Source: Akkermansiaceae bacterium (GTDB lineage Bacteria; Verrucomicrobiota; Verrucomicrobiia; Verrucomicrobiales; Akkermansiaceae). Taken from it: a DNA stretch of 64,000 bases. The translations under genes were made by a program, and so were the position numbers. The stretch is taken from NCBI GenBank assembly GCA_017798145.1, contig CP059069.1, forward strand, positions 791,226 through 855,225, given 5' to 3'. This document shows positions 1-8,252 of the stretch, piece after piece. The notes beneath the pieces were generated by a model. That model was given only the letters and a program-made list of their open reading frames with translations, had not been told where the DNA came from and did not search any database. Every line of letters starts with the position of its first letter. Within the stretch, counting starts at the first letter, position 1.

Positions 1-539
1 TCCCGCACAACACCTTCATTGTCTGGAAAGGCGGCGAGCCATCCGATTTCACCCTCACATTGAAATACCGGATGACCCCCGGCGACGAAAAGAAATACAC
101 CAACAGCGGCATCCAATACCGCAGCAAGGTCATCGACGCGGAGAAATTCATCGTCGGCGGATACCAGGCGGATTTCGAATACGCCGACAAATGGAGCGGC
201 ATCCTCTACGAGGAAAAAGGCCGTGGCATCCTCGCCAAGCGCGGGGAGCAGGTTGTCATCAAGCAGGGCGAGAACCCCAACAAGCCCAAGCTCGAAGTCA
301 CCGGCAAGACCGGTGATCCCGCCGAGATCCAGGCAGCCATCAAGAAGGACGACTGGAACGAATACAAGATCATCGCCAAGGGCAACAAGGTCCAGCATTT
401 CATCAACGGCAGGCTTACTGCGGACGTCACCGACGAAACCGCCGAAGCGCCAAAGAGCGGCGTCATCGCCCTCCAGATGCACCAGGGCCCACCCATGAAA
501 GTGCAGTTCAAGGACATCACCCTCAGCACCGGGGAATGA
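1..539 (+). CDS. DUF1080 (3-keto-disaccharide hydrolase-like) protein, 3' part
   Basis: The reading frame is already open at the left edge, so the start lies outside the window; 178 residues are visible, ending at the TGA at 537-539. DUF1080 domains are secreted jelly-roll (concanavalin-like) domains related to glycoside hydrolase family 16 and are greatly expanded in Verrucomicrobiota and Planctomycetota. Visible hallmarks are the N-S-G-I-Q-Y-R-S strand, the G-G-Y-Q-A-D-F segment, the D-D-W-N-E-Y-K-I strand, the H-F-I-N-G-R-L loop and the closing G-V-I-A-L-Q-M-H-Q-G with V-Q-F-K-D-I, all typical of the C-terminal half of the family. A sugar-active or sugar-binding role is known for some members; the substrate here is unknown. 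A second DUF1080 gene lies at 19611-20306. Confidence 0.85.
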   Translation, partial: PHNTFIVWKGGEPSDFTLTLKYRMTPGDEKKYTNSGIQYRSKVIDAEKFIVGGYQADFEYADKWSGILYEEKGRGILAKRGEQVVIKQGENPNKPKLEVTGKTGDPAEIQAAIKKDDWNEYKIIAKGNKVQHFINGRLTADVTDETAEAPKSGVIALQMHQGPPMKVQFKDITLSTGE

Positions 540-616
540 CCCGATCGCGCTGGCCAGTCCAGCAGACGGCTTGACTTTCCGTACGTCTCCCCCCATCCAT
601 CCCCTACCAGCCATCC

Positions 617-693
617 GCGCCCGTAGCTCAGCTGGATAGAGCATCCGCCTTCTAAGCGGACGGTCACTGGTTCGAATCCAGTCGGGCGCACCA
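617..693 (+). tRNA. tRNA-Arg (anticodon TCT)
   Basis: Full cloverleaf with an encoded CCA end. The 7-bp acceptor stem pairs 617-623 with 683-689, the discriminator base is A690 and CCA is 691-693. The anticodon stem TCCGC/GCGGA (644-648 with 656-660) encloses the loop CTTCTAA, placing anticodon TCT at 651-653, which reads AGA. The T arm carries the invariant GGTTCGAATCC. It lies just downstream of the DUF1080 gene on the same strand. Confidence 0.97.
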
Positions 694-792
694 AGCGCCA
701 ACAGAAATCAGCCAGGAGGATGCCACCGGATGGGGGCGTGGGACTCAATCCGGCCTGGCGCAGCAGCGAAATGTTTCCACGCAGAACGTGTT

Positions 793-806
793 GGGAATAA
801 ATTCCC
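793..806. promoter_or_regulatory. Palindrome upstream of metal-efflux operon (candidate operator)
   Basis: GGGAATAAATTCCC is an inverted repeat with 6-bp arms and a 2-nt centre, 38 bp upstream of the first gene of the efflux operon. It lies in the otherwise empty 150 bp between the tRNA and the His-rich gene, where the operon promoter must be. Such short dyads suit dimeric metal sensors (ArsR/CopY/MerR classes), but no regulator gene is adjacent, so assignment is inference. Confidence 0.4.
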
Positions 807-844
807 TTTCCCCACCGGCGGGTCTGGGCTAGATAACCACTGAG

Positions 845-1186
845 ATGAGTTTCACTACGCGCCTGCTGCTTGCACTCTGCGTCCTCGCAGGACTGGCCAA
901 CGGCATGGTGCACAAGGGCATCCACGACGGGCACGATGAGTGCGCCGCCGAGCATGCTCACTCTCATGCTCACTCTCATCCTCACGGCCATGATTCTCAG
1001 GATGATGGGGATCAAGAAGATGTGCCGCACCACCACGATTGCTGCCACTTCCCGAGTGCCGTTTGCGCCTTGGGCGGCATATCCGCATCCGTTTCTTTCC
1101 AGCCCATCCTGCTCGGAATTTCCGAACATGTCTCTCTGCGCCCGGAAGATCCGGTGTATGCCCTGGACAAGCCGCCCCTGATCTGA
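845..1186 (+). CDS. Secreted histidine-rich protein, first gene of metal-efflux operon
   Basis: 113 residues. Residues 1-20 form a signal peptide (basic start, then L-L-L-A-L-C-V-L-A-G-L-A). The mature part has an alternating His cluster (H-A-H-S-H-A-H-S-H-P-H-G-H, about residues 37-49) and a second cluster H-H-H-D-C-C-H (62-68), with acidic residues between. This composition indicates periplasmic divalent-metal binding. The C-terminal 45 residues are hydrophobic/neutral and of unknown fold. It precedes czcC-, czcB- and czcA-like genes on the same strand, so it probably buffers or delivers the exported metal. Small His-rich proteins are common companions of heavy-metal RND pumps; I cannot place this one in a named family with certainty. 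Confidence 0.7.
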   Translation: MSFTTRLLLALCVLAGLANGMVHKGIHDGHDECAAEHAHSHAHSHPHGHDSQDDGDQEDVPHHHDCCHFPSAVCALGGISASVSFQPILLGISEHVSLRPEDPVYALDKPPLI

Positions 1187-1333
1187 GGCCGCCGCCCTCC
1201 TCCCGGAGGTTGCATGCAGCGCGTGCTTATTCCCAGCACGCCCCTCCCCTGTTGCCGCAAGGTGCTGGTGCACCCATCTGCGGTGACACCCAGACCCAGA
1301 CTCAGACGAAGCGCCACCCGCGCACACCCATCC

Positions 1334-2554
1334 ATGAAATTCCCATACCCGGCCCTAACTGCCGTTTTCCTGACAAACCTGCTCCCCGTCGAGGCGCAGC
1401 CTGCGGAGATACTCACCTACGAGTCCGTACCGGCACGCATCCGGCACGGAAACCCGGAGCTCGCCGCAGCACGCCACCGCATCGGCGAGGCCTTGGGTCG
1501 ATTGAAACAGGCAGGCCGCCTTCCCAACCCATCCCTGCAAACCGGACTCTCCCACAATGTCCGCAATGCGGAAGGCGGCTTGGAGATCGGCATTTCCCAG
1601 AAATTCCCGCTTACCAACCGGCTTGCGCTGGAGAAGGAAATCGGCATCGCGGGGGTCAAGGCAGCGGAAGCGGAGGTGAAAAACGTGGAGCGCTTGCTTG
1701 CGGCCGAGGCGCGTGCCGAGTTCGTGAAAACGCTGGCGGTGCGGGAACGGCGGGCGCTGCTGCTGGAACAGAAATCCCTTGCCGATGGGCTGGCCGACTT
1801 CATCTCCGGGGCTTCCGCACGGGGAGAGCTTTCCAAACTCGATGCGGCACAAACACGGCTCGCCGCCCTGCGCCTGACAACGGAAGAGCGCAGGCTGGAA
1901 GCGGAGGAAACCGCCTCGCTGGGAAGGCTGCGGCCACTGCTTGGAATCGCCGCCGGGACTCCCGTCTCCCTCTCGGGGAAAATCCCCACCCTATCGCTCC
2001 CCGGGATCGCCGCAGTGAGCCGCCCGGACCTGGATGCCATGAATGCGGAGCTGGATGCCGCCAATACAGGGATCACCCTGGAACGGGCACGGCGGCGGGA
2101 TGACATCGAGGCTTCCGTTTTCGCTGCGGGCGAGCGAGTGGAGGACGCCCCTGTTGGATTGGAAAACGAGGGCATGATCGGAATCAGGCTGAGCCTTCCC
2201 CTGCCCTTTTGGAACGACAACCAGGGCGCGATCGACGAGGCAACCGCCCGGCAAGGGCGCAAGCGCGAGGAACTCAATGCGCTCCTGCGGGACATCGACC
2301 ACACCAGCGATACCGCACGCGCGGAAATGCGGCAATGGGCGGCGCTGGTTTCGGAAATCGATGCTTCCCTGCTGCCTCTGGCGCGCACGCAGACGGAACT
2401 GCTGGAAGACGCATACCGCAAGGGCCAGGGCGACCTCCAGGCGGTGATCCGTTCCCGCGAGCAAATCTTGGAGCTGCAAGCCTCCAGAATCGATGCAGCC
2501 CGGGAGTTCCGGCTTGCCCATATCCGCTACCAGGCCGCGACCGGCCAACCCTAA
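1334..2554 (+). CDS. CzcC-like outer-membrane efflux protein (TolC/OEP family)
   Basis: 406 residues with the ATG at 1334; the frame is open further upstream, but this start gives a clean signal peptide ending near V-E-A-Q. The rest is mostly long amphipathic helices rich in Ala, Glu, Arg and Leu, with the OEP-type G-N-P-E-L-A-A-A-R opening, the N-P-S-L-Q-T-G motif and two similar halves of about 200 residues, as expected for a trimeric outer-membrane channel. It is the outer component of the tripartite pump formed with the adaptor at 2566 (11-nt gap) and the RND pump at 3688. Family assignment is firm; metal specificity cannot be read from this subunit. Confidence 0.88.
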   Translation: MKFPYPALTAVFLTNLLPVEAQPAEILTYESVPARIRHGNPELAAARHRIGEALGRLKQAGRLPNPSLQTGLSHNVRNAEGGLEIGISQKFPLTNRLALEKEIGIAGVKAAEAEVKNVERLLAAEARAEFVKTLAVRERRALLLEQKSLADGLADFISGASARGELSKLDAAQTRLAALRLTTEERRLEAEETASLGRLRPLLGIAAGTPVSLSGKIPTLSLPGIAAVSRPDLDAMNAELDAANTGITLERARRRDDIEASVFAAGERVEDAPVGLENEGMIGIRLSLPLPFWNDNQGAIDEATARQGRKREELNALLRDIDHTSDTARAEMRQWAALVSEIDASLLPLARTQTELLEDAYRKGQGDLQAVIRSREQILELQASRIDAAREFRLAHIRYQAATGQP

Positions 2555-2565
2555 CAGAACCCCCC

Positions 2566-3657
2566 ATGAAACGAATCGTCACATCCCTTTTGCTTCTCGT
2601 CACCGCCCACGCCGCGGACACCATCGTGCTCGACGAGACGGGTGAGAAAAACCTGCGCATCGAGACCGCAGTGGTCGCGGAGACGGACTTCGAGGACACG
2701 GTGTTCTCACTCGGCCACATCGAGGCATTACCGGAAAACACCGCCGCCGTCAGCAGCCGCATCCCCGGCCGGGTGATTGCCATTTCCGCAAATCCCGGCG
2801 ATACGGTCGAGAAAGGCGCGGAAGTGGCGCGCATCGAGAGCCGCCAGCCGGGCGATCCTCCGCCGGTCGTCACCCTGGAGGCGCCCATCGACGGGCTGGT
2901 GACGGAGCGCAGCATACGCCTTGGCGATCCGGTCACGGCGGACTCCGCCCTCATGGAGATCACCGATCTGGGCCGGGTCTATGCAGTGGCGAAAATCCCG
3001 GAGCATTTGGCAGGAAAAATGGCCAAAGGCAGCATGGCGCACATCCGCGTGATCGCGCTGCCGGATCAGGATTTTGAGGGCACCATGATTCGCTTCGGCA
3101 CCAGCGCGGATGAGGAGAGCGGAACCATCGACGCAGTGTTCCTGCTGCCAAATCCCGGCAACCGGCTGCGCGGCGGAATGAGGGCTGAGTTTTCAATCGT
3201 CCTCAGCAAGCGCCCCGGCGTGATGAGCATCCCACGCCCCGCCCTCCAGGGCGAGGAGGCTGGCCGCTTCGTCTATGTGAGGCACTTCGATCTGCCCCAT
3301 GCCTTTGTCAAGGCACCGGTCATCGTCGGCGCGATGAACGACAGGCAGGTGGAGATCGTGACCGGACTTTTCCCCGGCGATGAGGTGGTGACGCGCGGGG
3401 CATATTCGCTCTCCTATGCGGGCGCGGGAACCGTTTCGCTCAAAGAGGCGCTCGATGCCGCGCACGGCCACGAGCACGCGGAGGACGGATCCGAACTGGG
3501 CGAAAATGAAGCGAAGCAAGATCACAAGGGCCATGCCCATGGCGAAGAAGCTCATATCCAAGGCAGCCGCCTATGGATGTATTCCTCCATCCTGCTTGGT
3601 CTTCTGCTCATCGCCTCCCTGTTGACCCGGAAAAGCAATCCAAGGACGGATGCCTGA
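2566..3657 (+). CDS. CzcB-like membrane-fusion (adaptor) protein with His-rich tail and C-terminal TM helix
   Basis: 363 residues, ATG at 2566. A short signal peptide is followed by the HlyD/CzcB adaptor core: barrel-sandwich hybrid halves (S-S-R-I-P-G-R-V-I-A-I and L-E-A-P-I-D-G-L-V-T-E-R-S) and beta-barrel segments. The helical hairpin is very short, as in CusB/CzcB-type metal adaptors. Oddly, the C-terminus continues into a His/Glu-rich stretch (H-G-H-E-H, then H-K-G-H-A-H-G-E-E-A-H) and a hydrophobic helix of about 18 residues followed by positive charge, predicting an added inner-membrane anchor. Classical CzcB proteins have no such C-terminal helix. The His stretch suggests metal presentation to the adjacent RND pump. 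Confidence 0.88.
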   Translation: MKRIVTSLLLLVTAHAADTIVLDETGEKNLRIETAVVAETDFEDTVFSLGHIEALPENTAAVSSRIPGRVIAISANPGDTVEKGAEVARIESRQPGDPPPVVTLEAPIDGLVTERSIRLGDPVTADSALMEITDLGRVYAVAKIPEHLAGKMAKGSMAHIRVIALPDQDFEGTMIRFGTSADEESGTIDAVFLLPNPGNRLRGGMRAEFSIVLSKRPGVMSIPRPALQGEEAGRFVYVRHFDLPHAFVKAPVIVGAMNDRQVEIVTGLFPGDEVVTRGAYSLSYAGAGTVSLKEALDAAHGHEHAEDGSELGENEAKQDHKGHAHGEEAHIQGSRLWMYSSILLGLLLIASLLTRKSNPRTDA

Positions 3658-3687
3658 AGCAGGCGTCACATCACCAACTTCCCCACC

Positions 3688-6600
3688 ATGCTCAACAAGC
3701 TGATCCAATTCTCGCTGGCCAACCGTGCCGCGGTGGTCGCCGTCTCCATCCTCATGATGGTGCTCGGCCTCCACACCGCCACACAGCTGCCCGTCGAGGT
3801 CTTGCCGGATCTCACCAAGCCAACCGTGACAATCCTGGTCGAGGCACACGGGCTTTCACCGGAGGAGGTGGAAACACAGATCACAGTCCCGCTTGAAAAC
3901 TCGCTCATGGGCATCACCGGCCTCACCAGGCTGCGCTCGAACTCGGATGTCGCCCTGTCCCTGATCTACGCGGAATTCGGCTGGGGCACGGACATCCAAA
4001 GAGCCCGAGTGCTGGTGCAGGAGCGGCTCCAGTCCGCCCGCGAGAAACTGCCGCCCGGCACCGAGCCTTTCATGACCCCCGTCGCCTCCCTGATGGGGGA
4101 GATCCTGCTCGTCGGCGTCCGCTCGACCGTTGCGGAGGGCGGTGAGGGACACCTCAAGCCCGAGGAGGTGCGCACCCTCGCCGACTGGACGATCAAGCCG
4201 CGCCTACAGTCAATCAACGGCATCGCGGAAGTCCTCAACATGGGCGGCGGCATACGCCGGATCGAGATCCAGCCGGACCCGCATCGCATGTACGCACACA
4301 ATGTCAGCTTTGCGGAGCTTGAGAATGCTGCGCAAAACGCCGCCAGCCGCAGCGCCGGCGGTTTCCTTAACACCGGCCCGACGGAGATCATGATCCGCAA
4401 CCTTGCGATGACCGTGGAACCGGATGAGATCGCAAAAACGGTGGTGAAAAAAATCGACGACAGGCCCATTTCCATCGCGGATGTGGCGGATGTGGTGTGG
4501 GGCATCGAGCCGATGCGCGGCGATGCCACTGTCAGCAAAGCCCCGGAGAAATCGCCGACCTACGGGGTCATCATGTCGATCACGAAAGCACCCGGAGCGG
4601 ACACCCGCAGGCTCACCGAAGAGATCGAGGCTGCGCTCGCCGATCTGGCGCCCGCCCTGCCCGCCGGAGTGGAGACGACCACGCTTTTCCAGCAGAAGGA
4701 CTTCATTGACCACGCGATCGGGAACCTGACTGAAGCGATCCGCGACGGAGCCATCATGGTGGTGATCGTGCTGTTCCTCTTTCTCCTGAATTTCCGCACC
4801 ACCTTCATAACCCTCACGGCCATACCCATGTCCTTCGCGGTGACCATGCTGGTTTTCAAGCTCTCCGGGATCAGCGTGAACTCGATGACCCTCGGCGGCC
4901 TCGCGGTGGCCATCGGCATGGTGGTGGACGATGCGATCGTGGACGTGGAGAATGTGTTCCGGAGGCTGCGTGAGAACGCCGCCCGCCCCGAGCCTTTGCC
5001 AAGGCTCTCCGTCATCGCCAGCGCATCCGGCGAGGTGCGCAACTCCATACTCTACGCCACCGTCCTCATCATCCTCGTCTTCCTCCCGCTGCTGGGTTTG
5101 AGCGGAGTGGAGGGGAAACTCTTCGCCCCCATCGCCATCGCCACCATCGTCTCGATGAGCGCCTCATTCATCGTCTCGCTCACCGTCATCCCGGTGCTCT
5201 GCTCCTTCCTGCTGAAGCCGAGGGACGGCGGCAAGCACAGGGACGGAGCGATTTCCCGGGTGTTGAAATGGCTCTTGGAAAAGACCCTTCTCCGCGCCGC
5301 CCTCGCCCAGCCGCTGATCGTGCTGCTCATCGCCTTCGCGCTGATGCTCGCCTCATTTTCTCTCTATCCCGCCATGAACAAGGACTTCCTGCCGCGTTTC
5401 GAGGAGGAGACGGCGCTCGTGGCGGCGACTGCGGCACCCGGCACCTCGCTGGAGGAGATGAACCGCATTTCCGATGTCATCGAACAGCAGATCCTTTCCG
5501 TCCCGGAGGTCAGGAAAATCGGCAGGCGGCTGGGTCGGGCGGAGCGCGGCGACCACGTGGTTCCGGTCTCCACCGCGGAGTTCGATGTGGATTTCACGGC
5601 CAGCGAAAGATCCCGGAAAGAAATCCTGGATGACATCGGCGGAAAAGTCCGGACGGTGCCGGGCATCTTCGCCGTGGTCGGCGGCCCGCTTGGGGACAGG
5701 ATAGGCCACATGATGAGCGGGGTGTCCGCGCCGGTGGCGGTGAAAGTCTTCGGCCCGGACTTGGAGAAAATCCGCAGCATCGGCACGGAGGTGCAAAAAG
5801 TCGCACGGACGATCCCGGGTTTCGAGAACGCGAAGCTCGACCAAGCGGCCTCGATCCCACAGCTGCGCATCGAGCCGGACCGCACCCGCGCACTCGCCTA
5901 CGGGATCACGCCCGGCAGGATCAGTTCGGAGCTCTCCGCACTGCTCGGCGGCCATGAATGCGCCAAGCTCTACGCGGGACAAGTGGAGATCAACCTCGTG
6001 ACCCGCCTGCCGCTGGAGTGGAGGAACTCCCCGCAGAGGATTTCCGAAATCCCCATCCAGGTTTCCGAAAAACAATGGGTGCCGCTTTCCCAGATCGCCG
6101 ACGTCCGCGAGGCCAAGGGGCCGAACGTGATATTCCGTGAAAACAACCAGCGCAGGTTTGCCATCGCGATCAAGCCGACGGCGCGCGATGTCTCGAACCT
6201 CGCCGCCCGCCTGGAGAAAGAGGTCGCCGAAAAGGTAAAGAGGCCGGAGGGGTATTTCATCACCTTCGAGGGCGAATTCCAGGCACAGAAAGAGGCCACG
6301 CAGCGCATCGCCATCCTTTCCTCGGTGGTTTTCATGATCATTTTCATGATGCTCTGCGGATACTTCAAGAGCGCCTCGCTCGCCCTGCAGGTGCTGGTCA
6401 ACATTCCCCTCGCACTGATGGGCGGGCTCGCGCTGACATGGCTGATGGTGGACAACATCTCGATTGCCACGCTGGTCGGGTTCATCGCCGTGGGCGGCGT
6501 GGCGGCGCGCAATGGGATCATGATGGTCTCCCACTACCTCCACCTCATGCGGCACGAGGGCGAGGGCTTCACGCGGGAAATGATCGTCCGCGGCACCAAG

Positions 6601-6837
6601 GAACGGCTCATCCCCGTCTTGATGACCGCGCTTTCCGCAGGCATCGGCCTCATCCCGCTCGTCCTCGCGGCAGACCAGCCCGGCAAGGAAATCCTACATC
6701 CCGTTGCTGTCGTCATCGTCGGCGGGCTGATCTCATCCACCTTCCTGGACATGGCCGTGACCCCGGCGATGTTCTGGCTGATCGGCAGAAAGGCCGCCGC
6801 CCGCGCACTTTCCCTGCGCTCCGAGGCATCGATATGA
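3688..6837 (+). CDS. CzcA/CusA-like heavy-metal RND efflux pump
   Basis: 1049 residues, the usual RND length. Residues 1-40 contain TM1 and the L-P-V-E-V-L-P-D-L-T-K-P-T-V segment typical of heavy-metal RND (HME) pumps. Two large periplasmic loops and twelve predicted TM helices follow. The TM4 proton-relay motif (about residues 407-422) reads A-I-G-M-V-V-D-D-A-I-V-D-V-E-N, keeping the relay Asp and the E-N pair. Classical CzcA has D-F-G-x3-D-G-A-x-V-x2-E-N and CusA has A-I-G-x-M-V-D-A-A-I-V-M-I-E-N, so this pump is nearer the CusA pattern but not a textbook member of either. Exports a metal cation from periplasm/cytoplasm through CzcB and CzcC; the ion is not determinable here. Confidence 0.93.
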   Translation: MLNKLIQFSLANRAAVVAVSILMMVLGLHTATQLPVEVLPDLTKPTVTILVEAHGLSPEEVETQITVPLENSLMGITGLTRLRSNSDVALSLIYAEFGWGTDIQRARVLVQERLQSAREKLPPGTEPFMTPVASLMGEILLVGVRSTVAEGGEGHLKPEEVRTLADWTIKPRLQSINGIAEVLNMGGGIRRIEIQPDPHRMYAHNVSFAELENAAQNAASRSAGGFLNTGPTEIMIRNLAMTVEPDEIAKTVVKKIDDRPISIADVADVVWGIEPMRGDATVSKAPEKSPTYGVIMSITKAPGADTRRLTEEIEAALADLAPALPAGVETTTLFQQKDFIDHAIGNLTEAIRDGAIMVVIVLFLFLLNFRTTFITLTAIPMSFAVTMLVFKLSGISVNSMTLGGLAVAIGMVVDDAIVDVENVFRRLRENAARPEPLPRLSVIASASGEVRNSILYATVLIILVFLPLLGLSGVEGKLFAPIAIATIVSMSASFIVSLTVIPVLCSFLLKPRDGGKHRDGAISRVLKWLLEKTLLRAALAQPLIVLLIAFALMLASFSLYPAMNKDFLPRFEEETALVAATAAPGTSLEEMNRISDVIEQQILSVPEVRKIGRRLGRAERGDHVVPVSTAEFDVDFTASERSRKEILDDIGGKVRTVPGIFAVVGGPLGDRIGHMMSGVSAPVAVKVFGPDLEKIRSIGTEVQKVARTIPGFENAKLDQAASIPQLRIEPDRTRALAYGITPGRISSELSALLGGHECAKLYAGQVEINLVTRLPLEWRNSPQRISEIPIQVSEKQWVPLSQIADVREAKGPNVIFRENNQRRFAIAIKPTARDVSNLAARLEKEVAEKVKRPEGYFITFEGEFQAQKEATQRIAILSSVVFMIIFMMLCGYFKSASLALQVLVNIPLALMGGLALTWLMVDNISIATLVGFIAVGGVAARNGIMMVSHYLHLMRHEGEGFTREMIVRGTKERLIPVLMTALSAGIGLIPLVLAADQPGKEILHPVAVVIVGGLISSTFLDMAVTPAMFWLIGRKAAARALSLRSEASI

Positions 6838-6871
6838 ATTTTCACCGACAACAACACATCCAAACAACGAT

Positions 6872-7363
6872 ATGAAGATAACAAACGTAACACTGACGGC
6901 AATGGCACTACTCACCCCTTACCTCTTCGCCGGGGAAAAAGGACAGGACAACCATGGCAAGGACAACCACGACGAAGCCGGGCACAAGCACGCCGCCATC
7001 ACCGCCGGCCCGAACGGCGGGAAGATTTTCACCTCCACGGAGCCCCATTTCGAGTTCTTCGTGACGGAGGACAGGAAGCTGCGCCTGACCTTCCTGGACA
7101 AGGAAAACAAGCCGGCTCCCGCCGGGGATGCCACAGCATCCGCCATCGGCGGCGAACGCTCGGCACCGACGAAGATGACCTTTGCGAAGGTTGGCGAATC
7201 CCTCATCTCCGAAAAGCCGCTTCCCGAAGGCAAGAAGATCCCGCTCATCCTGCAGGTGAAATCCGCGGCCGATGCCGACAACGTGACCGAAAGGCTCACC
7301 GTGGATCTCAACAGCTGCCCGACCTGCGTGCACCTTGAATATGCCTGCACCTGCGGCCACTGA
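6872..7363 (+). CDS. Periplasmic His/Cys-rich metal-binding protein of efflux operon
   Basis: 163 residues with a signal peptide ending near L-F-A (residue 20). The mature N-terminus is His/Asp/Lys-rich (N-H-G-K-D-N-H-D-E-A-G-H-K-H). A predicted beta-rich domain follows, and the protein closes with C-P-T-C-x-H-x3-A-C-T-C-G-H, two cysteine pairs and two histidines that could form a metal site. It lies 34 nt downstream of the RND pump on the same strand and so probably belongs to the operon. The domain between the two metal-rich ends was not recognised. Inference: a periplasmic chaperone or sink that passes metal to the pump. Confidence 0.75.
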   Translation: MKITNVTLTAMALLTPYLFAGEKGQDNHGKDNHDEAGHKHAAITAGPNGGKIFTSTEPHFEFFVTEDRKLRLTFLDKENKPAPAGDATASAIGGERSAPTKMTFAKVGESLISEKPLPEGKKIPLILQVKSAADADNVTERLTVDLNSCPTCVHLEYACTCGH

Positions 7364-7411
7364 GAAATCGGCGCTTCCCCAGGGTGCCTCCGCCGAGATA
7401 GCCTCAGGCAC

Positions 7412-8152
7412 ATGAAAGACCCCGCCCTCTGGGAGAAGCTGCGTTCCTTTCCGCTCGATGACCCGGAAGCGGGCTTCCGTTTCTCCGAACGGCTGGCGCG
7501 GGAAAATGGCTGGACGCAATGCTTCACGGCGGAGGTGCTGGGCGAATACCGGCGCTTCCTCTACCTCAGTGCGGCGGCTGGTCATGCGGTGACACCTTCC
7601 GATGCGGTGGACCAGGCATGGCACCTGCACCTCTGCTACACCCGCAGCTACTGGCACGACCTCTGCCGCGACACCCTCGGCTTCCCTCTCCACCATGGCC
7701 CGACAAAGGGCGGAGTTGCGGAGCGCGCGAAGTATGCGGATTGGTATGAACGGACACTTGCCTCTTACCGCGAGGCATTTGGTGATGAACCGCCACCGGC
7801 TGTCTGGCCGGCTTCGGGAGTCCGCTTCGCGAAACGGGACTTCCGGCGCGTCGATGCATCCTCCCACTTCATCGTCAGGAAACGCCATCTGGCGGCGCTC
7901 GCCGTCGGTACGGGCTTGTCCATCCCCCTGGCGAGCTGTGCCAGCCATCTCGCCAGCGCCGATGGATTCTCGGTTTTCCCCGTCTTCATCATCGCATTCG
8001 TCCTTTTTGTCATCCTTGCCTCGATTTTCTCCAAAAAAGGAGGGAAGGGCGGCGGCGGATGCTCCGGCGGAGGAAGCTGCGGCGGCGGCGGTGCCGACAG
8101 CGGCTGCTCCGGTGGGGGAGGCTGTGGCGGCGGCTGCGGCGGCGGGGATTGA
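7412..8152 (+). CDS. GRDP-like (glycine-rich domain-containing) membrane protein
   Basis: 246 residues. The N-terminal half carries V-D-Q-A-W-H-L-H-L-C-Y-T-R-S-Y (about 66-80) followed by H-D-L-C and L-H-H-G-P, the signature of the GRDP/PF07173-type domain. A weakly hydrophobic segment near 162-180 and a strong TM helix near 187-207 follow. The tail of about 35 residues is almost entirely Gly, Cys and Ser in G-G-G-C repeats, as in several bacterial membrane proteins of unknown function. It lies 48 nt after the metal-binding protein and may be the last gene of that operon; the Cys-rich tail would suit metal or redox chemistry, but no function is established. Confidence 0.7.
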   Translation: MKDPALWEKLRSFPLDDPEAGFRFSERLARENGWTQCFTAEVLGEYRRFLYLSAAAGHAVTPSDAVDQAWHLHLCYTRSYWHDLCRDTLGFPLHHGPTKGGVAERAKYADWYERTLASYREAFGDEPPPAVWPASGVRFAKRDFRRVDASSHFIVRKRHLAALAVGTGLSIPLASCASHLASADGFSVFPVFIIAFVLFVILASIFSKKGGKGGGGCSGGGSCGGGGADSGCSGGGGCGGGCGGGD

Positions 8153-8252
8153 CCCTGCTTCGCCCAATGCAAATGCACGAAGGTTGTGCGTTGACGCACC
8201 CGGATTTTGCCACCAAGCTTGCCGCGCAGACATTCGCAACCCCAAACATCCT

